Source of the DNA: JANNSX01 sp046348995
GTDB taxonomy: Bacteria; Pseudomonadota; Alphaproteobacteria; Rhizobiales; Hyphomicrobiaceae
Assembly (NCBI GenBank): GCA_046348995.1
Contig: JAXMDB010000005.1
Span: forward strand, 248,001 to 312,000
Direction of reading: 5' to 3'
Length of the DNA: 64,000 nucleotides
The notes under the pieces are model-generated. The model made no database searches and was not told the DNA's origin. It worked only from the letters and a program-made list of their open reading frames with translations. The position numbers and the translations under genes are program-made. This document shows, one piece after another, positions 42,592 to 49,590 of this stretch; the first letter of the stretch is position 1; each line of letters starts with the position of its first letter.

Positions 42592-43677
42592 ATGCAACTC
42601 GGCTTGTTCAATCTGATGACGCTGCGGGATCGGACAGTCACGCCGACGCGGATCCTCGAGGATACGCGCCTCATGGTCGAAGGCGCGGAGGAGCTCGGTT
42701 TCGATACGGCGTGGTTCGCGGAGCACCATTTTTCGAACTACTCGATCTGTCCCTCGCCGTTGATGATGGCGTCCTATGCGGCCGGCTTCACGAAGCGCAT
42801 CAAGCTCGGCACTGCGGTGCTCGTCCTGCCGTTCTACAACCCGATGCGGATGATCGAGGAAATCGGACTGCTCGACGTGCAGAGCGGCGGACGCGCTCGT
42901 ATCGGCATCGGCTATGGCTACCAGATGCACGAGTTCAAGCGCTTCAATCGCATCCCGGCGGAGAAGGTCGAAGTCGCGCTCGAGGCCTGGGACATCATCG
43001 ACATGGCCTTCCGCGAGCACCATGTCGACTTCCACGGCAAGCACTTCGACATCACCGACTGTCCGCTCGCCATCACGCCGGTGCACAAGCCGGAGATTTT
43101 CGTCGCCGGGCTTGAGCCAGTTATTTTACAGCGGGTCGCCAAGGGCGGGCACACGCCCTACATCAACGGCAGTTGGCGCAATCCACAGCTTGTCCGCGAC
43201 AACCGCCGGCATATCGACAACATGTATCGCGCCGCGGGGGCCGATCCTGAGCAGGCTCCGATCGCCGTGCATCAGTTCGTCTTCGTGACGGACGACAAAC
43301 AGGAGGCGCTCGATATGGCCGAGCGCACACGCTACATCTCCCGCATCATCACCGCGATGCGGACCGAGAATGTCGACCTCGACGGCCCCTACATCCGAGA
43401 GCGACCTGCGCCCGATGAGCTGCCGCTAGAGACAATCCGCGACGGTCTCCTCGCCGGCGATCCGCATTCGATCGCCGAGCGGCTGGTGGCGGAGATCAAG
43501 GACCTTCGCACGACGCATTTGTGCATCTCGACGCACGTTGCCTCCAACGAGGGCAAACGCGCGCGGCGTATGCTCGAGCGATTCGTCAAGGAAGTCGTGC
43601 CGCTGGTCGAGAAGGCCTTCGGCATGCCGCTCGACCAGGTGCACAAGGATCGTGAGATCGGGCGCGTGTACGCGTGA
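42592..43677 (+). CDS. Luciferase-like (LLM class) flavin-dependent oxidoreductase
   Basis: 361 aa TIM-barrel monooxygenase. MQLGLFNLMTLRDRTVTP, FDTAWFAEHHFSNYSICPSP, LGTAVLVLPFYNPMRMIEE and GIGYGYQMHEFKRF are the LLM hallmarks; FMN/FADH2 is supplied by a reductase elsewhere. C-terminal helix block ends in PLDQVHKDREIG. Start ATG 42592. Followed after 19 bases by a class IV aminotransferase; together they may degrade or modify an amine. Confidence 0.9.
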   Translation: MQLGLFNLMTLRDRTVTPTRILEDTRLMVEGAEELGFDTAWFAEHHFSNYSICPSPLMMASYAAGFTKRIKLGTAVLVLPFYNPMRMIEEIGLLDVQSGGRARIGIGYGYQMHEFKRFNRIPAEKVEVALEAWDIIDMAFREHHVDFHGKHFDITDCPLAITPVHKPEIFVAGLEPVILQRVAKGGHTPYINGSWRNPQLVRDNRRHIDNMYRAAGADPEQAPIAVHQFVFVTDDKQEALDMAERTRYISRIITAMRTENVDLDGPYIRERPAPDELPLETIRDGLLAGDPHSIAERLVAEIKDLRTTHLCISTHVASNEGKRARRMLERFVKEVVPLVEKAFGMPLDQVHKDREIGRVYA

Positions 43678-43696
43678 CACACAAAGGATATCTGGC

Positions 43697-44635
43697 ATGA
43701 CGCAGTCTCTTGACGAGGGCTCCGACACTCTCGCGCACGATCCAGCCGACGGCATCGCCTGGGTCGACGGCCGCTACGTTCCGATCGCAGAGGCGTCCAT
43801 TCCCATTCTCGACCGGGGCTTCCTGCGCTCGGACGTCACCTACGATGTCGTGCACGTCAAGGATGGACGCTTTTTCCGCCTCGATGCGCACCTCGACCGC
43901 TTTTTCCAGAGCATCGAGCGGTTGCGGATGTCGATCCCGCAATCCAAGGCCGACGTTGCTCATATCTTGACGGAGTGCGTGCGGCGCACCGGGCTCCGGG
44001 ATGCGTTCGTCAGCATGAACTGTACCCGCGGCGTGCCGCCCAAGGGCGTGCGCGATCCGCGATTGTGCAAGAACAAGTTCTACGCCTACGTGCATGGCTT
44101 CGTCTGGATCGCCAACGAGGAGCAGCGCAAGGCTGGTCTCAAGCTGATCGTCAGCAGCATCCAGCGCATTCCACCGGAATCGGTCGACCCCCGCATCAAG
44201 AACTACCACTGGCTCGATATGACCATGGGCTTGTTCGAGGCCTATGACCGCGGCGCCGAGACAGTCGTTCTCCACGATGGCAAGGGCAATGTGACGGAGG
44301 GGCCGGGATTCAACATCTTCTCGGTGAAGGGCGGCCGCATCGCTACGCCCGAGCGCGGCATGCTCGAGGGGATCACGCGCCGCTCCGTCATCGAGCTCGC
44401 CCGCGAGAACGGCATCGTGTGCGAAGAGCGGCCGGTTTCCATCAAAGAGCTGATGGCCTCCGACGAGATTTTCCTTTCGAGCACGGCCGGCGGGATCATG
44501 CCGGTGACCCAGATCGATGCCCAATTCATCGGCAATGGCCATCCGGGCGTCGTCACCGAGCAGGTCAACGCCATCTATTGGCAGAGTCATGCCTCTGCGC
44601 GCTATGCGACCCCGATCGACTACGGCAGGGCTTGA
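43697..44635 (+). CDS. Class IV aminotransferase (branched-chain/D-amino-acid/amine type)
   Basis: 312 aa fold-type IV PLP enzyme. WVDGRYVPIAEASIPILDRG at the N-terminus; the PLP lysine is in PRIKNYHWLDMTMGLFEAYD; the phosphate-binding Glu region is GNVTEGPGFNIFSVKGG; C-terminal SDEIFLSSTAGGIMPVTQID. The RIKNYHWLD type is seen in amine transaminases and related enzymes rather than standard IlvE. AAGGAT precedes ATG 43697. Operon with the LLM gene. Confidence 0.9.
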   Translation: MTQSLDEGSDTLAHDPADGIAWVDGRYVPIAEASIPILDRGFLRSDVTYDVVHVKDGRFFRLDAHLDRFFQSIERLRMSIPQSKADVAHILTECVRRTGLRDAFVSMNCTRGVPPKGVRDPRLCKNKFYAYVHGFVWIANEEQRKAGLKLIVSSIQRIPPESVDPRIKNYHWLDMTMGLFEAYDRGAETVVLHDGKGNVTEGPGFNIFSVKGGRIATPERGMLEGITRRSVIELARENGIVCEERPVSIKELMASDEIFLSSTAGGIMPVTQIDAQFIGNGHPGVVTEQVNAIYWQSHASARYATPIDYGRA

Positions 44636-44658
44636 CCCCGAAACCATTCGCAAGGTGT

Positions 44659-44688
44659 GTCGCCGAGGGCCATGACAAGCCCGGCGAC
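44659..44688 (+). promoter_or_regulatory. thrS leader, upstream hairpin
   Basis: GTCGCC (44659-44664), GA bulge, GGGC (44667-44670), eight-base loop, GCCC (44679-44682), GGCGAC (44683-44688): ten base pairs with a two-base bulge. No T-run follows, so it is unlikely to be a terminator for the aminotransferase gene. In E. coli the thrS operator also has a second, more upstream stem. Confidence 0.55.
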
Positions 44689-44700
44689 GCAGGCTAAAAG

Positions 44701-44741
44701 CCTCTCACCTTACCTGCTTGGTAGGCAGCGAGTGAGAGGAG
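44701..44741 (+). promoter_or_regulatory. thrS translational operator candidate with tRNA-Thr anticodon mimic
   Basis: Outer stem CCTCTCAC (44701-44708) with GTGAGAGG (44732-44739), eight Watson-Crick pairs. It holds most of the Shine-Dalgarno AGGAG (44737-44741), 10 bases before ATG 44752. Inside, CTGC (44714-44717) pairs with GCAG (44725-44728) round the seven-base loop TTGGTAG. Read as an anticodon loop this gives U33, GGU at 34-36 and A37, i.e. tRNA-Thr(GGU). E. coli ThrRS represses its own mRNA by binding such a mimic. A competing four-pair stem TACC/GGTA is possible. Confidence 0.65.
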
Positions 44742-44751
44742 CCTGAGCAAC

Positions 44752-46749
44752 ATGTCCGACGTCACCATTACGTTTCCCGACGGCAATTCCCGCAAATATC
44801 CCGCAGGCACGACCGGGCTGGAGGTCGCGAAATCGATCTCGCCCTCGCTCGCCAAGCGCACCGTCGCCATGGCCGTCGACGGCAAGCTCGCGGATTTGGC
44901 CGATCCGATCGGCCGCGACAGCACCCTCAAGTTCTTGAAGCGCGAGGACCCCGAGTGCCTGGAGATGATCCGGCACGACGCGGCGCATGTGCTGGCGGAA
45001 GCCGTGCAGGAGCTGTGGCCCGGCACCCAGGTGACGATCGGCCCCGTGATCGAGAACGGTTTCTACTACGACTTTGCCAAGCAATCCCCGTTCACGCCCG
45101 AGGATTTGCCCAAGATCGAGGCCCGGATGGCCGAGATCATCAAGCGCAACAAGCCGTTCACGAAGGAGGTCTGGGACCGCGCGACGGCCAAGGCCTATTT
45201 TCGCGACAAAGGCGAGCGCTTCAAGGTCGAGCTGGTCGATGCGATCCCCGAGGGCGACGAGATCAAAATCTACCGCCAGGGCGAGTGGACCGATCTCTGC
45301 CGCGGTCCGCACATGACCTCGACGGGGGCCGTCGGCAACGCCTTCAAGCTCATGAAGATCGCGGGCGCCTATTGGCGCGGCGACAGCAACAATCCGATGC
45401 TGCAGCGGCTCTACGGCACCGCCTGGGCCAACGACGCCGATCTCAAGGCCTACCTGCATCAGCTCGAGGAAGCCGAGAAGCGCGACCATCGCAGGCTCGG
45501 CCGCGAGATGGATCTCTTCCATTTCCAGGAGGAGGGGCCGGGTGTCGTGTTCTGGCACGCCAAGGGCTGGGCGACCTTCCAGGAGCTCGTCGCCTATATG
45601 CGCCGCCGCTTGAAGGGCGACTACCAGGAGGTGCAGGCGCCGCAGCTGCTCGACAAGTCGCTGTGGGAGACCTCGGGCCACTGGGGCTGGTATTCCGACA
45701 ACATGTTCGCGGTGAAGTCGGCGACGGCCTTCATCAATCCCAAGGACGAGTCCGCCGATCAGAAAGTCTTCGCGCTCAAGCCCATGAACTGCCCGGGCCA
45801 TGTGCAGATCTTCAAGCATGGCCTGAAAAGCTATCGCGATCTGCCGATGAGGCTCGCCGAGTTCGGCTATGTGCACCGCTACGAGGCGTCCGGCGCGCTG
45901 CACGGCCTCATGCGCGTGCGCGGGTTCACGCAAGACGATGCGCACATCTTCTGCATCGAGGAGCAGCTCGAGTCCGAGGTGTTGAAGATCAACGACCTCA
46001 TGATGTCGGTCTACGAGGACTTCGGCTTCGAGCAGGTCGTGGTCAAGCTCGCGACCCGGCCGGAGAAGCGCGTCGGCACGGATGCGATGTGGGATCACGC
46101 CGAGGATATTCTGCGTAAGTCGCTCGCGCGGATGGAGGCCGAGTCGAACGGCCGCATCAAGACCGGCATCAACGAGGGCGAGGGCACCTTCTACGGCCCG
46201 AAGTTCGAGTACACGCTGCGAGACGCGATCGGTCGCGAGTGGCAGTGCGGTACGACGCAGGTCGACTTCAACTTGCCCGAGCGGTTCGGCGCCTTCTACA
46301 TCGCGGCCGACGGCGAGAAGAAGCAGCCGGTCATGGTGCATCGCGCGATTTGCGGCTCGCTCGAGCGGTTCTTAGGCATTCTGCTCGAGAACACGTCCGG
46401 GCATCTGCCGCTGTGGATGTCGCCGGTGCAGGTCACGGTCGCCACCATCGTCTCCGACGCCGATGCCTATGCCGAGGAGGTCGCACGGCGCTGCCGGGCC
46501 GCTGGATTGCGCACGGATGTCGATTTGCGCAACGAGAAGATCACCTACAAGGTGCGCGAGCATAGTCATGCGAAAGTGCCGGTGATGCTCGTCATCGGCA
46601 AGCGCGAGGCCGAGGAGGGGACCGTATCGGTTCGCCGGCTCGGCTCGCAGGAGCAGGCGTCGGGCAAGCTCGACGACATCATCGCGGCATTGGCCGGCGA
46701 GGCGCTGCCGCCGGATGTGAAACGCACTCAAGTCACCAAGGCGGCGTGA
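44752..46749 (+). CDS. thrS: Threonine-tRNA ligase
   Basis: 665 aa, full length. N-terminal TGS domain (VTITFPDGNSRKYPAGTTGLE), editing domain with HDAAHVLAEAVQ (HxxxH) and CRGPHMTSTG, class II catalytic core with MNCPGHVQIFKHG (zinc cysteine), RYEASGALHGLMRVRGFTQD, GPKFEYTLRDAIGREWQCGT, and the anticodon-binding domain (VRRLGSQEQ). The leader carries a probable autoregulatory operator. The coaD gene follows 8 bases after the stop. Confidence 0.98.
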   Translation: MSDVTITFPDGNSRKYPAGTTGLEVAKSISPSLAKRTVAMAVDGKLADLADPIGRDSTLKFLKREDPECLEMIRHDAAHVLAEAVQELWPGTQVTIGPVIENGFYYDFAKQSPFTPEDLPKIEARMAEIIKRNKPFTKEVWDRATAKAYFRDKGERFKVELVDAIPEGDEIKIYRQGEWTDLCRGPHMTSTGAVGNAFKLMKIAGAYWRGDSNNPMLQRLYGTAWANDADLKAYLHQLEEAEKRDHRRLGREMDLFHFQEEGPGVVFWHAKGWATFQELVAYMRRRLKGDYQEVQAPQLLDKSLWETSGHWGWYSDNMFAVKSATAFINPKDESADQKVFALKPMNCPGHVQIFKHGLKSYRDLPMRLAEFGYVHRYEASGALHGLMRVRGFTQDDAHIFCIEEQLESEVLKINDLMMSVYEDFGFEQVVVKLATRPEKRVGTDAMWDHAEDILRKSLARMEAESNGRIKTGINEGEGTFYGPKFEYTLRDAIGREWQCGTTQVDFNLPERFGAFYIAADGEKKQPVMVHRAICGSLERFLGILLENTSGHLPLWMSPVQVTVATIVSDADAYAEEVARRCRAAGLRTDVDLRNEKITYKVREHSHAKVPVMLVIGKREAEEGTVSVRRLGSQEQASGKLDDIIAALAGEALPPDVKRTQVTKAA

Positions 46750-46757
46750 GGCACGAT

Positions 46758-47267
46758 ATGGCTGTCATCGGCTTCTACTCGGGCTCGTTCGATCCGGTCA
46801 CCAAGGGGCACACGGACGTCATCCGCCGCTCCCTAAAGCTGGTCGACGAGCTCGTCATCGGCATCGGCGTGCATCACGGCAAGGCCCCGATGTTCTCGCC
46901 CGAGGACCGGATCGCGATGCTCGAGGCGGAAGCCGGCCCCATGGCCAAGAAGGCCGGCACCCGCCTCAAGGTCGTGACCTTCTCCGGCCTCGTCGTCGAT
47001 GCCGCTGCGGATGCCAAGGCCACCGTCATCATCCGGGGCCTGCGCGACGGTACCGATTTTGATTATGAGATGCAGATGGCCGGCATGAACGGCGCCATGG
47101 CACCGGACATCGAGACCGTGTATCTCGGCGCCTCGCCCGAGGTTCGCCACATCGCCGCCAATCTCGTTAGGCAGATCGCGGCCATGGGCGGGGACGTCTC
47201 CGCCTTCGTCTCGCCGGCGGTCGCAAGGCAGCTCAAGAAGCGGGCCTCGGCCAAGAAGGGCGGCTGA
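46758..47267 (+). CDS. coaD: Pantetheine-phosphate adenylyltransferase
   Basis: 169 aa; joins ATP and 4'-phosphopantetheine to dephospho-CoA, the fourth step of CoA synthesis. The nucleotidyl-transferase motif FYSGSFDPVTKGHTDVI is intact, with RGLRDGTDFDYEMQMAGMN and the end block HIAANLVRQIAAMGGDVSAF. ATG 46758 gives the family start MAVIGFYSGSFDP; the frame opens slightly earlier at 46746. Probably co-transcribed with thrS. Confidence 0.97.
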   Translation: MAVIGFYSGSFDPVTKGHTDVIRRSLKLVDELVIGIGVHHGKAPMFSPEDRIAMLEAEAGPMAKKAGTRLKVVTFSGLVVDAAADAKATVIIRGLRDGTDFDYEMQMAGMNGAMAPDIETVYLGASPEVRHIAANLVRQIAAMGGDVSAFVSPAVARQLKKRASAKKGG

Positions 47268-47293
47268 CCCCTCAACGAAAGGAACTCTCGAAC

Positions 47294-47824
47294 ATGCGGT
47301 TCTTACGGAACGCCGCCCTCGCGGCGCTGGTTGTGCTCGGCAGCGGGATTGCGCACGCGGCGGACAAGGCCAACACTGTGATCATGGAGCTCGCCTCCGG
47401 CAAGGTCGTCATCGAGCTCTTGCCGGATCTTGCGCCCGGCCACGTCGAGCGTGTGAAGCAGCTCGTCACCGAGCACTTCTACGACGGCGTGCCGTTCCAT
47501 CGCGTGATCCCGGACTTCATGGCCCAGACCGGCGATCCGACCGGCACCGGCACGGGTGGCTCCAAGTATCCCGATCTCAAGGCCGAGTTCACCGACACGC
47601 CCTTCGTCCGCGGCACCATCGGCGCGGCGCGCACCGACAATCCCGACAGCGCCAACAGCCAGTTCTTCATCTGCTTCAACGACACCGGCTGCGCCCACTT
47701 GAAGGGGCAGTACACGGTCTGGGGCAAGGTCGTCGAAGGCATGGAGCTGATCGATGCCGTCAAGTCCGGCGGCGATAGCGTCGCCGATCCCGACAAGATC
47801 GTCTCCATGACGATGATGCAGTAG
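47294..47824 (+). CDS. Cyclophilin-type peptidyl-prolyl isomerase, periplasmic
   Basis: 176 aa with a signal peptide (MRFLRNAALAALVVLGSGIA, cut after AHA). Cyclophilin core: HFYDGVPFHRVIPDFMAQTGDP, GTGTGGSKYPDLKAEF, DNPDSANSQFFICFNDT, VWGKVVEGMELID. Speeds proline isomerisation of exported proteins. Adjacent paralogue downstream lacks the signal. Confidence 0.94.
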   Translation: MRFLRNAALAALVVLGSGIAHAADKANTVIMELASGKVVIELLPDLAPGHVERVKQLVTEHFYDGVPFHRVIPDFMAQTGDPTGTGTGGSKYPDLKAEFTDTPFVRGTIGAARTDNPDSANSQFFICFNDTGCAHLKGQYTVWGKVVEGMELIDAVKSGGDSVADPDKIVSMTMMQ

Positions 47825-47857
47825 ACACAACAATCAACGACAAAACACGGAGCCCCT

Positions 47858-48331
47858 ATGGCCATCAAAGACCCCGAGAACACGCTCGTCCTCGACATCA
47901 CGCACGGGCGTGTCGTCATCGAGCTGAGACCCGACTTGGCCCCCGGCCACGTCGCCCGCATCAAGGAGCTGGCCCGCCAGGGCTTCTATGACGGCGTCGT
48001 GTTCCATCGCGTCATCGAGGGCTTCATGGCCCAGGGTGGCGATCCGACCGGCACCGGCACCGGCGGCTCGGGCAAGAAGCTCAAGGCCGAGTTTTCCAAG
48101 GAGCCGCACGTGCGCGGCACCGCCTCGATGGCGCGGGCGTCGAGCCCGGATAGCGCCGACAGCCAGTTCTTCATCTGCTTCGACGACGCCCGCTTCCTCG
48201 ACAACCAGTACACCGTCTGGGGCAAGGTGACCGAGGGCATGGAGAACGTCGACAAGTTGAAGCGCGGCGAGCCCGTGCGCGATCCCGACAAGATCCTCAA
48301 AGCGCAGGTCGCGGCCGACATGAAGGCGTGA
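47858..48331 (+). CDS. Cyclophilin-type peptidyl-prolyl isomerase, cytoplasmic
   Basis: 157 aa without signal peptide. GFYDGVVFHRVIEGFMAQGGDP, GTGTGGSGKKLKAEF, PDSADSQFFICFDDARFLDN, VWGKVTEGMENVDKL. A tandem duplicate of the periplasmic form, 33 bases downstream, so one gene pair covers two compartments. A rho-independent terminator follows 30 bases after the stop. Confidence 0.95.
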   Translation: MAIKDPENTLVLDITHGRVVIELRPDLAPGHVARIKELARQGFYDGVVFHRVIEGFMAQGGDPTGTGTGGSGKKLKAEFSKEPHVRGTASMARASSPDSADSQFFICFDDARFLDNQYTVWGKVTEGMENVDKLKRGEPVRDPDKILKAQVAADMKA

Positions 48332-48362
48332 TTGGCGTTTCCTGCTCGCCTTGAACGCACAA

Positions 48363-48398
48363 AACCCCCGATGCCAGGCTTCGGGGGTTATCTATTTC
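48363..48398 (+). terminator. Rho-independent terminator of the thrS-coaD-cyclophilin run
   Basis: AACCCCCGA (48363-48371) and its exact complement TCGGGGGTT (48381-48389) enclose a nine-base loop and are followed by a T-rich stretch (ATCTATTTC). It lies just downstream of the second cyclophilin. Confidence 0.85.
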
Positions 48399-48402
48399 GT
48401 TG

Positions 48403-48474
48403 GGCGGACTGACCCCGGACTTGATCCGGGGGAAGTCCGCCTCGGCTCGCACCATGCGAATGATGGCGGACTTC
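48403..48474. repeat. Nested palindromic repeat (REP-like), with two alternative hairpins
   Basis: GGCGGACT (48403-48410) pairs with AGTCCGCC (48434-48441), enclosing the perfect stem CCCCGGA-cttga-TCCGGGG (48413-48431). A third copy, GGCGGACTTC (48465-48474), can instead pair with GAAGTCCGCC (48432-48441). The middle arm can therefore pair with either side but not both. CCCCGGA-x5-TCCGGGG palindromes are frequent intergenic repeats in Rhizobiales. Confidence 0.75.
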
Positions 48475-48510
48475 GCGACCGCTCAGTCGCCCTACGCAAT
48501 GCTTCCGATG

Positions 48511-48548
48511 GCAAAGCAAAACCCCCCGAGGCCGAAGCATCGAGGGGT
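48511..48548 (-). terminator. Terminator of the small secreted-peptide gene
   Basis: ACCCCCCGA (48521-48529) and TCGAGGGGT (48540-48548) form a stem with one mismatch. On the minus strand the stem is followed by TTTTGCTTTGCC, a T-rich tail. It lies 32 bases downstream of the small gene's stop. Confidence 0.7.
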
Positions 48549-48579
48549 CCTGTCGCGATCAGGATCGCGAGGCTTTCGC

Positions 48580-48744
48580 TCAATATCCCGAGTAGCTGCC
48601 CGAGTAGGTCGGCGTGTAGGTCGAGGTCGAGTAGCCGCTCGAATACGTGTCGTAGGAGTAGCTGCCGTGGCAGCCGGCGAAGGCGCCCGACGCGGCGACG
48701 GTGGAGACGAGGGCGATCGTGGCGGTGAGGATGATCTTTTTCAT
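48580..48744 (-). CDS. Small secreted Tyr/Ser/Gly-rich peptide, 54 aa
   Basis: Starts at ATG 48744 (MKKIILTATIALVSTVAASG) with AAGGAG shortly upstream; a clear signal peptide ending at about AFA (23). The mature part of about 31 residues is CHGSYSYDTYSS followed by Tyr/Ser/Thr/Gly repeats, with one cysteine and no other charge than Asp and His. It is too small and biased for a database family that I know. Has its own terminator. Low-complexity tyrosine-rich export peptides are sometimes surface or metal-binding. Confidence 0.75.
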   Translation of the reverse strand: MKKIILTATIALVSTVAASGAFAGCHGSYSYDTYSSGYSTSTYTPTYSGSYSGY

Positions 48745-48907
48745 GGGAGGCTCCTTTGTGTTGCTCGGCTCTGGCTCACTTGGGCGGCGAGGGCCGTTCG
48801 GCTCTCTCGCTGCCATGACCAAGATTTAGGGCGAGCCTTCCCGGCCCGCAGTTCCGTGGGGAACACCGGGTGAGAAACTTGCGAGCCGTTGGGTTGGGCG
48901 TTGCGGA

Positions 48908-49579
48908 CTAAACCGGCATGCCGCCGGCAAGAGCGACCTCGGTACCGTCGGGACGGGTGACGACGGCCTCGACGAGCGCCTTGCCGGGCGCGGGCGCTTC
49001 GATCTGGACGAGGGCCCCCGCTTCGATGGCCGCGAGCGTGGCGGCAAGTGGCGTGCCGGCCGGTGGCCTGACGACGATGCGTTTGAACCGGCAGCCGAGA
49101 TCGGTCAACCGTGTCGAGATGTGCGGACCGGGCGGCCACTCGATGACGATCGGGTGCAGGCCGCCCATCGGCACGGCGCCGTCGTCGCGGATCGAGATCT
49201 GCCAGACGAGCTCCCCGCGGCGCATGGTGTAGACCTGCCCCATGTCGGTCTTGGCGAGACGCACCGTCTCCTTAACGTCATCCGATCGGCAGAGCCAGGC
49301 GGAGAGATAGGGCCCCTCGCTGGCGAGCCGCGCCTTGACCTTGGGATCATCGAGCCCGAACCAGCGCGGACGCTCGGCCGGCGGAGCTTCAGGATCGGCC
49401 GCGACGATCTCGAAGTAGACGCCGTCGCCTAAGCTCATGACCGCGTTGTGCGTGTTCATGATCGGGTGCTTGCCACCCAACGGGACGCGCACGCCGAGCT
49501 GCTTCTCGACCCAGTCGATGCCGTCAGCGAGCGTCGTGCAGTTGATGGCGATGTGGTCGATGAGGATACGGGGAGCCAT
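48908..49579 (-). CDS. VOC family protein (glyoxalase-like domain, Glyoxalase_3 type)
   Basis: 223 aa. LIDHIAINCTTLADGIDWVE at the N-terminus and VYFEIVAADPEAPPAERPRW form the first vicinal-oxygen-chelate half; MGGLHPIVIEWPPGPHISTRL holds the next metal-type histidine. Function unknown. ATG 49579 is the fold start. Its start lies 11 bases after the phaC stop on the same strand, so it is likely the second gene of a phaC transcript. Confidence 0.85.
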   Translation of the reverse strand: MAPRILIDHIAINCTTLADGIDWVEKQLGVRVPLGGKHPIMNTHNAVMSLGDGVYFEIVAADPEAPPAERPRWFGLDDPKVKARLASEGPYLSAWLCRSDDVKETVRLAKTDMGQVYTMRRGELVWQISIRDDGAVPMGGLHPIVIEWPPGPHISTRLTDLGCRFKRIVVRPPAGTPLAATLAAIEAGALVQIEAPAPGKALVEAVVTRPDGTEVALAGGMPV

Positions 49580-49590
49580 GTATCCGATCC

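Noticed and set aside
44711..44723. TACC-tgctt-GGTA stem as the main structure of the thrS leader
   Set aside because: It is only four pairs and excludes the CTGC/GCAG stem, whose loop has the meaningful anticodon register. Kept as an alternative, not as the call.
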